Below, one piece after another: positions 18,477 through 29,160 of a stretch of DNA of 64,000 nucleotides. The translations under genes and the position numbers were made by a program. The DNA comes from Deltaproteobacteria bacterium (GTDB lineage Bacteria; Acidobacteriota; Thermoanaerobaculia; Multivoradales; JAHZIX01): NCBI GenBank assembly GCA_022601195.1, contig JAHZIX010000048.1, positions 124,001-188,000 on the forward strand. Reading direction: 5' to 3'. The notes beneath the pieces are model-generated. The model was not told the DNA's origin and searched no databases. It saw nothing but the letters and a program-made list of their open reading frames with translations. Numbering within the stretch: the first letter of the stretch is position 1; the number at the start of each line of letters is the position of its first letter.

Positions 18477-19307
18477 GTGACTGCCGGCAGGCGAAAACGC
18501 CATTTGGCCGCTATCTACGACCGAGCTGCCCCTCTCTATGACCAAACCGGCCCGGCGATCTACACCCACTTCGGACGTCTCTTGGTCGAAAAGGCCGACC
18601 TTGCAGCAGGACAACGAGCCCTCGACATCGCCACCGGTCGGGGCGCCTGCCTCGGCCCCGCCCAAGAGTCCGTTGGACCCAAAGGCAAGGTAACGGGAAT
18701 CGACTTGTCGACAGCGATGCTGTTGGCCCAAGAACCTGGCGCCCCACCTCGACCCGCTCTGGCCAGAATGGACGCCGAGAACCTCGCCTTCGCCGACGCC
18801 AGCTTCGACGCCATCACTTGTGCCTTCTCTCTCCCGCTTTTCCCCGATCCCCGCCGGGCGCTGATCGCCGCGAAACAAGCTCTGGTCCCCGGCGGCCGAT
18901 TAGCTCTTTCCCTGTGGCAGGAGGACTTCGGCTATTTTGCCTGGCTTGATTCCTGGTTCCGGAGTTCTTCCAAGTTTCCCGCCGCTTCTCCGGCCCGGGA
19001 CCCCATCGCCCAAGACTCGGCGACCGTCGGCTTCCAGAAGGAGCTCGGCCGAGCCGGTTTCGATGAAATTCGAGTGACTTCGGAAGAGGCGACTTTCTCC
19101 TATTCCAGTCCTGCCCAATGGTGGGCTTCTCTGTGGTCCCACGGTTTCCGAGAACGCCTCGAAAAGCTCAAGCCCTTTTTTCTCTATCAGCTGAAGAACA
19201 AGGGTTTGGAGGCGATTCGTCAACTCCAGGGCCCGTCTGGAATTCCAATCTCTCTCAGGGCCTCAATGATTGTCGGCCGCAATGGCGAAGCAACTCGGCC
19301 ACGATAA
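18477..19307 (+). CDS. Class I SAM-dependent methyltransferase
   Basis: 276 residues with a GTG start 6 nt after the upstream stop, suggesting translational coupling (no strong ribosome site of its own). Motif I is ALDIATGRGACLG, the motif II region is VTGIDLSTAML, then MDAENLAFADASFDAITCAFSL and the post-motif ALVPGGRLALSLW, as in the UbiE/Methyltransf_11 group. The substrate cannot be read from sequence. Position next to the diiron protein and peptide suggests a tailoring role, but this is inference. Confidence 0.85.
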   Translation: MTAGRRKRHLAAIYDRAAPLYDQTGPAIYTHFGRLLVEKADLAAGQRALDIATGRGACLGPAQESVGPKGKVTGIDLSTAMLLAQEPGAPPRPALARMDAENLAFADASFDAITCAFSLPLFPDPRRALIAAKQALVPGGRLALSLWQEDFGYFAWLDSWFRSSSKFPAASPARDPIAQDSATVGFQKELGRAGFDEIRVTSEEATFSYSSPAQWWASLWSHGFRERLEKLKPFFLYQLKNKGLEAIRQLQGPSGIPISLRASMIVGRNGEATRPR

Positions 19308-19528
19308 TGTGGAGGAAACGAACCGAGGGCCGAGAAGCATCCGTAGAAAGGATCAGATTCCCAACTGGAACAGTTGTTCCCAGCCCGAGCTTGTCTTCAA
19401 GTTCGCCACAACGGACACCCAAAGAGAGTTGACGAGAGAACCGGGCTAGACTCCGCAAAGTCGAATCCCCAACCTGCACCTCAAAGGCCGGCGAGAGTAC
19501 GGCCTCCAATGAGAAAGCGAGCCCTTCC

Positions 19529-20785
19529 ATGAGCACCCTCATTCTCTTCCTGCTGGCCATCGGCATTCTTGGCTTCGGGCTGATTTCCGGCAAGGTGCAA
19601 AGAAGCATCATCACCCTGCCGATCGTCTTCGTCGCCTTCGGCTACTTGGTAGGAGGTTCAGGGTTGGGGCTGGTGGAGCTGCCTATGGATGACGCTTTGA
19701 TTCATTTGCTGGCAGAGCTCACCTTGGTCGTCGTACTGTTCACGGACGCTTCTCGGATTGACTTGAAAATTCTGCGCCGCGAGCATGATCTACCGGTGCG
19801 CCTCCTGAGTTTCGGACTCCCCCTCACCGTGATTCTGGGCACCGTCGTTGGCGCTGTGCTCTTTCCCCACTTGGGCATTTGGGAAGTGGCTCTCTTGGCT
19901 GCGATCCTGGCCCCGACGGACGCAGCCCTCGGCCAAGCCGTGGTCAGCAACCCGAAAGTGCCAGTTCGCATTCGCCAAGCCCTCAATGTCGAGAGCGGGC
20001 TCAACGACGGCATCGCTCTTCCCGCCGTCCTGGTACTTCTCTCCATCGCCTGCGCAACTGGGCAACCAGATAACTTCGGCTATTGGATCCGCTTCGCTGC
20101 CCTGCAGGTAACCCTCGGTCCCTTGGTTGGGATCGCCGTAGGAGTGGCCGGTGGGAAGCTGTTGGATTGGGGCACCAAGAGCCGTTGGATGAGCCAGAGC
20201 TTTCTCGAGCTGGGAGCTCTCGGCATCGCTCTGCTGGCCTTTAGTTCCGCAGAGCTGGTCCACGGTAACGGTTTCATCGCTGCCTTTTGCGCTGGTCTCG
20301 CCATGGGCAACACCTCAAAGGCAATCTGCAAGGTCTATGAGTTTGCAGAAACCGAAGGCCAATTCATGACTCTATTGGTTTTCCTCATCTTTGGTGGAGT
20401 TTTGGTGCCTCAAGCTATCGCCCACGCAAATGCCTCCATGTGGCTTTACGCTTTCCTCAGCCTCACCCTCATCCGCATCGTCCCGGTGCTCATAGCGCTA
20501 ATCGGAAAGGGACTCCGATTCGATACTCGGCTATTTCTCGGCTGGTTTGGTCCTCGCGGCATCGCTTCTATTCTTTTTGCCCTCCTGGTGGTTGAGGAAG
20601 CCACCGGCGGACAGCACGAAGAGCTGGTTCACATTGTCTATTTGACCGTCCTGCTGAGCGTCATCGCTCACGGGGTTTCAGCCTACCCGGGCTCCGCCGC
20701 CTACGCACGACGCCATGGCGATGGAGATCATGCCGAGGGAGCCGGCGTCACCGAAATGCCTCTACGCCTGCCGGAGCGTGGCTAA
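19529..20785 (+). CDS. Cation/proton antiporter, CPA1 family (NhaP-like)
   Basis: 418 residues, about 12 hydrophobic segments. Family marks are APTDAALGQAVV in TM5 with the transport aspartate, and ESGLNDGIALPAVL in TM6, the ESxxND motif of CPA1 antiporters. A further conserved segment is FLGWFGPRGIASILFALLV. It exchanges Na+ or K+ for H+ at the inner membrane. The start at 19529 begins just before the first membrane helix and has no strong ribosome site. It lies 221 nt downstream of the methyltransferase, so it is probably a separate transcription unit. Confidence 0.9.
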   Translation: MSTLILFLLAIGILGFGLISGKVQRSIITLPIVFVAFGYLVGGSGLGLVELPMDDALIHLLAELTLVVVLFTDASRIDLKILRREHDLPVRLLSFGLPLTVILGTVVGAVLFPHLGIWEVALLAAILAPTDAALGQAVVSNPKVPVRIRQALNVESGLNDGIALPAVLVLLSIACATGQPDNFGYWIRFAALQVTLGPLVGIAVGVAGGKLLDWGTKSRWMSQSFLELGALGIALLAFSSAELVHGNGFIAAFCAGLAMGNTSKAICKVYEFAETEGQFMTLLVFLIFGGVLVPQAIAHANASMWLYAFLSLTLIRIVPVLIALIGKGLRFDTRLFLGWFGPRGIASILFALLVVEEATGGQHEELVHIVYLTVLLSVIAHGVSAYPGSAAYARRHGDGDHAEGAGVTEMPLRLPERG

Positions 20786-21072
20786 GCAGCCCGCAGTGAG
20801 AATCCCTCCTACCCGGCAACGAGGAATACGGTTGGAAGGAAGGGCCAAGGAAACTCCCCTGGCGGAAGCTCGTATCTCCTCTTCTGGGAACCGGTGGTGG
20901 AATTCTCTCCAGTAACGGACGGTTCCCTTTCGGATAGCAGCTCTGGGAACTCGGTGCGGGGAAATTCTCGGCAAACTCGGATCCGAATGCGGAATCACGA
21001 CTGGACTCACTGAAAGATCCTGGACCAACAAGGGACTTTCACCACTGGCTCTCGTAGAATTGGCAGCTCATC

Positions 21073-21630
21073 ATGATGACTTCTCCCAAAGCCCCTCAAC
21101 GTCAGCCTCCTTTGTGGATGCCGGACCATGAACCGATGGAGGGGGAAGCCTTACCCAGCCCCTACCGCCAACTGCTGTTCCACGACCAGGACATGACTTC
21201 GACCCTGAGCCGCCACCATGGTGAGACCATCCAGCTGCGAGTGTTGGAGAAAATTCAAGGCCGGGACAGTCTCGAACGACGGGTCGTACTGGTCGGTGCT
21301 GGCTCGGGTCGCCCGGTGGAGTATGGTGCCATCCGCATTGAGTTGGCCCCTTTCCCGAAGGCCGCCCAACGGGCCATTCTCGACTGCCAACACCCCCTGG
21401 GAACCATCCTGGCGGATTTCGAGATCCTCTATTCGAGCCATCCCCAGAGCTTCTTTCGCCTCACTTCCACTCCCGAGATGGAGCGAGCGCTGAACTTGCC
21501 GGAGTCGAATCTAACTCTCTATGGCAGGCGCAACCGGCTCCTCGACCATTTGGGGAAAACGCTGGCGGTGGTGGTGGAAATATTGCCCCTCGAGAGAGCT
21601 CCCAGCACCCCCAAGGGACTCGGTTCATGA
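21073..21630 (+). CDS. Chorismate pyruvate-lyase-like (UbiC/DUF98-type) protein
   Basis: 185 residues. The beta-rich pattern with HHGETIQLRVLEK, RRVVLVGAGSGRPVEYGAIRI and LGTILADFEILYSSHPQSFFRL matches UbiC-fold proteins of the DUF98 group, which release pyruvate from chorismate to give a hydroxybenzoate. ATG at 21073, with a second ATG three bases on and no clear Shine-Dalgarno. It overlaps the next gene by 4 nt (ATGA), so the two are translationally coupled. Paired with an acid-CoA ligase, it would make and then activate an aromatic acid. I rate the family assignment as probable, not certain. Confidence 0.7.
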   Translation: MMTSPKAPQRQPPLWMPDHEPMEGEALPSPYRQLLFHDQDMTSTLSRHHGETIQLRVLEKIQGRDSLERRVVLVGAGSGRPVEYGAIRIELAPFPKAAQRAILDCQHPLGTILADFEILYSSHPQSFFRLTSTPEMERALNLPESNLTLYGRRNRLLDHLGKTLAVVVEILPLERAPSTPKGLGS

Positions 21631-22916
21631 CCGGCGAGAGGAACTCGCCGCGAGGGAACCTCGCCCTTCACCAATTAGCCCAGCTGCGCAAGCTACTGGG
21701 AGCCCTTTTGGACAGCAACCCCTTTTATGGTCCTCGACTCAGAAAGGCTGGCCTCGAAGGCGAGCTTTCGAGCCTGGACGAATTCACGGGATCCCTGCCC
21801 CTGACCTGCAAAGAAGAGCTGGTCGAAGACCAGAGCAACGACCCTCCCTACGGCACCAATCTCACCTACCCCCTAGAGGCCTACTCGCGGTTTCACCAGA
21901 CCAGCGGCACCAGCGGCTCTCCCCTTCGCTGGCTGGATACTCCAGACAGCTGGAGGTGGATGCTCCAAGGCTGGCGTAAGGTCTTCGAGGTGGCAGCCGT
22001 TGGTCCCGAGGATCGAGTGCTCTTCCCTTTTTCTTTCGGCCCGTTTCTCGGTTTCTGGACCGCCTTTGACGCCGCTGAGGATCTCGGCTGCCTGGCCCTT
22101 CCCGGCGGCAGCCTCAGCAGCCAGGCCCGGCTCAGGCTGTTGGAAGAGAACCAGGCGACGGTGGTTTGCTGCACGCCCACCTATGCCCTTCGGCTGGCCG
22201 AGGTCGCCGCGCAGGTCGGATTCGACCTTGCCACCAGCTCCGTGACCCGGCTGATCGTCGCCGGAGAGCCCGGAGGCAGTGTGCCGGCGGTCCGACGACG
22301 CATTTCCCAGAGGTGGGGCGGGGCGAAGGTGCTGGACCACCACGGCATGACCGAGGTGGGGCCGGTGAGCTTCCCAAACGCCGCCCACCCGGACATTCTT
22401 CACATCTTCGAGTCGTCCTACCTGGCAGAGATTCTGGACCCCACGACCCTCCAGCCAGTGACCCCAGGAGAGGTGGGAGAGCTCGTGCTGACCACCCTGG
22501 GACGCCTCGGTTCTCCTCTCCTTCGCTACCGTACCGGTGACTTGGTGCAGCAGAGCTTGCGCCCCGCCGAAGAGCTGGGCCACCCGGAACTGGCTCTCCA
22601 AGGAGGCCTCCTAGCCCGTGCCGACGACATGGTGGTGGTACGAGGGGTCAACCTCTATCCCAGTGCCGTGGAGCGGGTGGTGAGAGGCTTCGAGGAAGTG
22701 GCCGAGTACCGCGTCGAGTTATCCACCGAGGCTTCCCTGGCAGAAGTGCGCCTGTTGGTGGAACCCGCCCCGGGAGTATCGGGGGCGAAGCTCAGCCAAC
22801 AGCTGGCGACAGCCCTGCGCAATAGCTTTCAGCTGCGTATTCCCGTCTCCCCGGTGGCCACCGGCTCCCTGCCCCGTTTCGAGCTCAAAGCTCAGCGATG
22901 GGTGCGAGAAGACTGA
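21627..22916 (+). CDS. PaaK-like phenylacetate-CoA ligase family / AMP-binding enzyme
   Basis: 429 residues, the usual PaaK length. ATP-binding loop QTSGTSGSPLRW, adenine-side motif HHGMTEVGP, YRTGDLVQ, and the hinge/C-terminal start RADDMVVVRGVNLYPSAVE are all present. It would adenylate an aryl acid and probably pass it to CoA or a carrier. It overlaps the preceding UbiC-like gene by ATGA, so hydroxybenzoate is a likely substrate. No carrier protein or polyketide synthase follows. The next gene is ettA. Confidence 0.88.
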   Translation: MTGERNSPRGNLALHQLAQLRKLLGALLDSNPFYGPRLRKAGLEGELSSLDEFTGSLPLTCKEELVEDQSNDPPYGTNLTYPLEAYSRFHQTSGTSGSPLRWLDTPDSWRWMLQGWRKVFEVAAVGPEDRVLFPFSFGPFLGFWTAFDAAEDLGCLALPGGSLSSQARLRLLEENQATVVCCTPTYALRLAEVAAQVGFDLATSSVTRLIVAGEPGGSVPAVRRRISQRWGGAKVLDHHGMTEVGPVSFPNAAHPDILHIFESSYLAEILDPTTLQPVTPGEVGELVLTTLGRLGSPLLRYRTGDLVQQSLRPAEELGHPELALQGGLLARADDMVVVRGVNLYPSAVERVVRGFEEVAEYRVELSTEASLAEVRLLVEPAPGVSGAKLSQQLATALRNSFQLRIPVSPVATGSLPRFELKAQRWVRED

Positions 22917-23040
22917 GCTTCTTCCCCCTTCCCTTCATCTGGAAACGGCTCCATCTTTCAGTTCTTCGCTGAACTCCCACAGATCTGCGATATCCTGCTC
23001 CTGTCTCGGACCTGTCTCACCAACACCCCAAGGAAATTTC

Positions 23041-24720
<1,680 letters not shown>

Positions 24721-24741
24721 TCCGCGCTGTCGGACTGTTTT

Positions 24742-26184
24742 CTAGTCCGAGCCCGCCCCCTCTGCGGAGGGGGTAGGGAATCGCGTCACCGGCTGCCCCG
24801 TGACCCCCACCGGAACTCGCCAGATCTTGCCGCCTCGGCCCTTGTTGAAAGTAGTGCTGACGTAGATCGATTGGGGGTCGAAGTCCCCCTCACCGAAGGC
24901 GATGCTGGCGGCTCCATAGATATCCCGAGCGATCAGGACGAGCTCGGCGGTCTCGGGATCGAACCGCCAGACCTCACCGGCCTTGCCGTTGGCGGCGATG
25001 TAGACGCGGCCCTCCACATCCATGGCCAGGCCGTCGTTGGCGGCGTAAGGACCGAGCCTCGCGACCAGCTCAGCGGCACCGACGGGAGAACCGTCGCCCC
25101 CCAGAGGGATCGCCCATAAGGAATCGTCCGGTACCACCGGGCGAACACTCTTGAAAATCTGCGCTACGTACAGGGTTCGGCCATCGTCGGAGAGAGCTAG
25201 GCCGTTGGGATGGTTGACCGCGGTGGAAAAGAGCCGGGGCTCGTCGCCTTCTTCGACGATGTAGATGTCGGCGGTGGCATCGTCCGAGATCAGCAGGGAG
25301 CCATCCTTCCGCAGCAGAAGAAAATTCGGGTCGCCGAGACCCGTGACCTGCTCTGTCTTCTCGCCCTCCGGAGTGATGCGCCAGACGAGGCCATCGTCGT
25401 TGCGATCGTGGCGGAAAGCGTTGGTGGGGCCGAAGTCGGCCACCAATAGGTCCCGTTTCCCGATGGACGCCAATCCCAGGTTGGAATGGAGGTCCGCTAC
25501 CTTGCGCACCTGGCCGTCCGGATAGACCTGCCACAAAGCCCGGTTGGCGGTCACGAAGAGATTGCCCTCGCCGTTGAAGGCAAGGCCCTCGGAACCTCCG
25601 AATTCGGCGGTCAAGAGCTCTGCCCGAACTGGAAACTCGCCGTCTCCGGGGGCATCCCCTCCAACTTGCCCATCCAACCGTTCCCAGCGCAGCGAGAAAC
25701 CACTCCATTCACCATTCTTCTTGGCTTGAACATCGGCTACCAGGGCACTGTCCTCCAGTCGGTAGGAGATTCGCTGAGGAAAGTCATGCTGCGGATTCTC
25801 GAAGACAGCGCTCGTCTCCGACCAGTCGGTGAGCCGAAAGGCCGTCTCCCCACGCCCTCGGGGAGCCGCGACCAAGAACACCCCGTCGTCTCGCTCCTCC
25901 ATGCGCAGGAATTCGAAGAACGGCTCGGCGCTCTTCTCGCCACCTTTCTCCAGGGGCCGGTTGACTCCCACCATGAGGCCACCTACAGGGGGCATCCAAT
26001 ACTCGATCACCTTCCCATCTTCACCCCAGGAACCCGCCATCCAGGCGACGGACTCGATGGAGGCGGCTTTAGGAGCAGGCGCTTCGGCACCAGGAGCAGG
26101 CCAACTCGATCCAAGGAGCCCCATCGTTACCCACATCGCAGCGAAAGCTCGTGGCACGGGTTTGGAAGTGATTCGGACCTTCAT
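24742..26184 (-). CDS. Secreted protein: DUF6265-like domain plus SMP-30/NHL-type beta-propeller
   Basis: 480 residues from the ATG at 26184 (AAGGAA 7 nt upstream). The longer frame to 26265 adds no signal. Signal peptide about residues 1-34. Residues ~40-180 resemble the lipocalin-like DUF6265 family (VAWMAGSWGED.., NPQHDFPQRISY). Residues ~185-470 form a six-bladed-propeller pattern of the gluconolactonase/SMP-30 kind (SEGLAFNGEGNLFVT, NHPNGLALSDDGRTLYVA, ANDGLAMDVEGRVYIA). The fusion of the two is uncommon. It may bind or hydrolyse a lactone or sugar in the periplasm, which is only a family-level guess. The C-terminal codons include a perfect 7-bp hairpin (CCCCCTC/GAGGGGG) that may act in termination. 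Confidence 0.8.
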   Translation of the reverse strand: MKVRITSKPVPRAFAAMWVTMGLLGSSWPAPGAEAPAPKAASIESVAWMAGSWGEDGKVIEYWMPPVGGLMVGVNRPLEKGGEKSAEPFFEFLRMEERDDGVFLVAAPRGRGETAFRLTDWSETSAVFENPQHDFPQRISYRLEDSALVADVQAKKNGEWSGFSLRWERLDGQVGGDAPGDGEFPVRAELLTAEFGGSEGLAFNGEGNLFVTANRALWQVYPDGQVRKVADLHSNLGLASIGKRDLLVADFGPTNAFRHDRNDDGLVWRITPEGEKTEQVTGLGDPNFLLLRKDGSLLISDDATADIYIVEEGDEPRLFSTAVNHPNGLALSDDGRTLYVAQIFKSVRPVVPDDSLWAIPLGGDGSPVGAAELVARLGPYAANDGLAMDVEGRVYIAANGKAGEVWRFDPETAELVLIARDIYGAASIAFGEGDFDPQSIYVSTTFNKGRGGKIWRVPVGVTGQPVTRFPTPSAEGAGSD

Positions 26185-26511
26185 AGTAGTTTCCTTTCGC
26201 ACTCTTCGAGCTATTTGCCAAGCGCTCCCTGCCCCATAGACTTCTCCAAACTTGGGAAGCTTCAATCCTTCTCATGACAAGCATCGCCATGCGACCATCG
26301 TTTTCAACCCTCAGTCGTAGCGGACTCAGATCAACCAAAGAACAGATCATCCAAGGAAGAAGGTGGTTGGAGGTTTGCCACCGCTGGTGAGAATCACATC
26401 CGACCAACCTTGATGCATGTCCTGACTTCGAGTTATTACGTTATTTCATTTGCAGGGTTTAGTGGGTATTCCCCTGGATGCTAGTGAACCCTTCCCTCCC
26501 AATGAAGTCGC
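26185..26511. other. Intergenic, left flank of the insertion sequence
   Basis: 327 nt between the propeller gene start and the IS element, including the 9-bp target copy at 26503-26511. I see no gene in it. Joining it to the sequence right of the IS (from 27901) also gives no recognisable gene, so the insertion appears to have landed in a non-coding gap. Confidence 0.5.
26503..26511. repeat. Target site duplication, left copy
   Basis: TGAAGTCGC directly abuts the left inverted repeat and matches 27892-27900 exactly. Confidence 0.9.
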
Positions 26512-27891
26512 GAGTAATGGTCAAATCTTGTGTACGGAGCCTCAGGCGGCGATCCTGTCTTCTCGGACTCCATCGACAAACTTCGTTCCTTGTAAGACGT
26601 CGGCCAGGAGCCTGTAACCCCGGAGGCGTCGCCATCTCTTCTCTGCACTCAGACACAGTTTGAAAACCATGGTCAGCATCGTCTGGCGTGACAAACAGCC
26701 GCGAGTTTTCGCCGTTCGTAGTCGAACGGTGGCGAAGGTAGACTCGATCGGATTCGTGGTCCTTAAGTGCGCCCAATGCTCTGCCGGGAAGGCGTAGAAA
26801 GCGAGCAATTCAGCCCGGTCCTTCGCCAGACATGAAGCCGCTTTGGGATGCTTGGCTTCGTAGATTCTCAGGAACCCTTCGAAAGCTTTCTCCGCATCCT
26901 GGAGAGTCTCGGCCATCCAGATCTCGTGGAGCGCCTGTTTGGCTTTCGGTTGCACCGATTTCGGCAAGTAGTTCAAGATATTGCCTGTCTTGTGTACCCA
27001 GCAGCGTTGCTGTTTCGTATTGCCCCAAACCTTCGAGAGAGCTTTCCAAAAGCCCAAGGCACCATCGCCAATGGCCAGCTCTGGTTCCAGGGTGAGGCCG
27101 TGGCCTTCTAGGCTGCGGAGCAGCTCGAGCCAGGAGGCTTCGCTTTCCCGGTAGCCGTCCTCCACGGCAATCAATTCCTTCTTTCCGTCTTCCGTGGCAC
27201 CGATCAGTACCAGCAGGCAGAGCTTGGCGTCTTCGAGCCGGGCCTTGCAGTGGATACCGTCGGCCCAAATGTACACGTACCGTTTGCGGTTAGATCACGC
27301 ACACGCCAGGAGTCATATTCCTTCACCCAGACTTTCTTCAACCGGCTAATCGTAGAGGCCGAAAGCCCCGGTGCATCGGCACCGAGAAGAGCTGCGAGGG
27401 CGTTGGAAAAATCCCCCGTGGAAATTCCTCGTAGGTAAAGCCAAGGGAGAAGCTCTTCGACACTCTTCGCTCGTCTCAGATAAGGCGGCACGAGCTTCGA
27501 GTGAAACTGGAGACCTTTGCCCGGCTCCGCGGTGCGGTCGCGGACTCTCGGAACCTTCACAGCGACTCCTCCCAGGCCGGTTTGGATCTCGCGCTCCGGC
27601 AGATACCCATTGCGGACCAAGCGCCTGCGGCCGGAAGCGTCCAGCTCTCCTCGGAAGTCGGCAAGGAAGGCGTCAACCTCTGCCTCCACAGCTTCGGCGA
27701 GAAGCTGACAGGCTCCCGCTAGGAGCACCTCCGTCAAGGCATCTCTGGGACTCTGCGACTGCTGAAGCGCAACTACGGTACTCTTGCTCACGGCGTATCT
27801 CCTCGTCGTTGAGGGTGAATCGAACTTGGTTGTCCGATTCAGGATACGCCACCTTCATTTTTCCCCCGTACACAACTTTCAACCATAGCTC
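26512..27891 (-). mobile_element. IS256-family insertion sequence, 1380 bp, with 9-bp target duplication
   Basis: Both ends carry imperfect 26-bp terminal inverted repeats (26512-26537 and 27866-27891, 20 of 26 matching, sharing the core TTGTGTACGG). They are flanked directly by the 9-bp duplication TGAAGTCGC at 26503-26511 and 27892-27900. Element length, 8-9-bp duplication and transposase type all fit IS256. The intact flanking duplication argues for a fairly recent insertion. The single transposase frame is broken (see pseudogene). Confidence 0.92.
26542..27791 (-). pseudogene. IS256-family transposase, single frameshift
   Basis: GTG start at 27791 with AGGAGA 7 nt upstream. The first frame runs to about 27285 (N-terminal DNA-binding part, ..VKVPRVRDR, SVEELLPWLYLRGIST). 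The rest continues in another frame from about 27290 to 26542. That part has the catalytic set D in WADGIHC, D in AIGDGALGFW, and E in NPIESTF, plus the C-x2-H motif CWVHKTGN. Restoring one base (an extra C before CGGTACGTG) rejoins the expected ..RYVYIWADG. No slippery heptamer is visible and IS256 elements do not normally use frameshifting, so this is probably an inactivating deletion or a sequencing error. Confidence 0.9.
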
Positions 27892-27900
27892 TGAAGTCGC
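27892..27900. repeat. Target site duplication, right copy
   Basis: TGAAGTCGC directly abuts the right inverted repeat and matches 26503-26511 exactly. Confidence 0.9.
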
Positions 27901-28187
27901 CGTGAGGCGACGTAGTCACCTGAAGATGCGGAGGCTCAGTTACGAAGCCAACACGGGCCTTCTGTCCGTCCGTCGAAAGAGGAAGCGTATAGAAAATCGC
28001 GGTAGATGCCAGTGGACCTGTCATCGCAGTAGAAACTCGCCAAAGAGAAGGACGAAGTGGGATGCAATAGCCCAAAGCACAAACCTCCCCTCCATCCCCC
28101 AATACTTCGACTCTGAGGCACCCAGGTGTATGCTTGGTCAAAGTACTATAAAAGGAAAGTTCATTTGAAATTGAAAGGGGATGGGGA

Positions 28188-29141
28188 ATGACCACCGAGG
28201 AAGCCGTGAAAACCTTCAAGAAAGCCCTTGCCGGCGATTCCGCGGACGCAAAGATAGCTGCTGCTTTGGCGCTACCGGAAGAGGCCAGCGGCGCCACCGC
28301 TGCCTTGGAAGAGGCTCTGGACACCGCCGACCCTCGCCTCGAGATCGCCATCCTCGATGCTCTCTTTCGCATCAACGAGGATCCCCAGGTGAAAGCGCGT
28401 CTAGAGGTGATTCTCCACGCCCATGAGGCGGAGGGGGACGATAGCGAAGAGCTCTACATGATGGCTCGCATCGCCCTCAATCGAGTCGAGGGAGACGACC
28501 AGGATTTCCTGGAGGCGGAAGGCTTCGAGCTGGTGGTCTTGGGAGCTCCAACGATTCTCGGCCCCGATCGGTTGGCGGTCATCGTGCACGGCACTTGGGC
28601 AAAGAACGGTACCTGGTGGCGGAGACAGGCCGACGATCTCGCCGAAGACAAGAAACCTAATTTCCACCAATACCTCAAGACAATTTGCGGCCTGGACCAC
28701 CTTTACTCCGGTGACGAACCCTTCATCTGGTCCGGTCGCAACCGCGGCAGTGCCCGCCACAACGCGGCGATCGCTTTCGGGGAGTGGGTCAGTAACCACA
28801 ACCCGGATCATCTCGAAGTCTACGGTCACAGCCACGGCGCCAACGTCGCCATGCTCTCGACCCAGCAGGGGCTACCGATCCAAAAGCTCGTCATGCTCAG
28901 TCCCCCGGTGCGCAAGGACTATTTTGCCAACTGGGACCGAGTCGGCGAGGCCTACAACGTCCAAGCAGCCTTCGACCCCGTGGTCGGGATTGCACGAGGC
29001 GGCCAGCGGTTCAACTTGCCAGGGACCGTCCAGGAGATGAAGCTAGACGCCCGTAGCCATTCCGCTTCCCACGATCCCAAGACCTGGGAAGACAACGGCG
29101 TTCCTGCTTTTCTCGGTCTCGTGTCGAAAGGCCTATCCTGA
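28188..29141 (+). CDS. HEAT-like helical domain fused to alpha/beta-hydrolase; first gene of the CHAT-McrB operon
   Basis: 317 residues. ATG at 28188 with AAAGGGG/GGGG just upstream. Residues ~1-105 are short acidic helices of HEAT type (EEALDTADPRLEIAILDALFRI). Residues ~115-317 form an alpha/beta-hydrolase: oxyanion region AVIVHGTWA, nucleophile elbow YGHSHGAN with S215, acid candidate D263 in FDPVVG, His candidates H291/H295 near the end. No signal peptide, so cytosolic. It may act on a lipid or other ester. It is the first of four genes with short gaps (19, 54 and 9 nt), ending with a CHAT-AAA+ protein and a McrC-like protein. A toxic esterase or phospholipase held in check by the helical domain is a plausible but unproven role. 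Confidence 0.8.
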   Translation: MTTEEAVKTFKKALAGDSADAKIAAALALPEEASGATAALEEALDTADPRLEIAILDALFRINEDPQVKARLEVILHAHEAEGDDSEELYMMARIALNRVEGDDQDFLEAEGFELVVLGAPTILGPDRLAVIVHGTWAKNGTWWRRQADDLAEDKKPNFHQYLKTICGLDHLYSGDEPFIWSGRNRGSARHNAAIAFGEWVSNHNPDHLEVYGHSHGANVAMLSTQQGLPIQKLVMLSPPVRKDYFANWDRVGEAYNVQAAFDPVVGIARGGQRFNLPGTVQEMKLDARSHSASHDPKTWEDNGVPAFLGLVSKGLS

Positions 29142-29160
29142 GACCTCGTTTCTGGGGACC

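Noticed and set aside
18129..18878. 249-codon minus-strand frame across the cyclase and methyltransferase genes
   Set aside because: Runs antisense across two genes with clear motifs. Composition is typical of a shadow.
27275..27295. Programmed frameshift in the transposase
   Set aside because: No slippery heptamer or stimulatory structure is seen and IS256 transposases are normally made from one frame. A simple one-base loss explains it.
27371..28168. 265-codon plus-strand frame starting inside the IS element
   Set aside because: Antisense to the transposase and continues past the IS end. No ribosome site or family.
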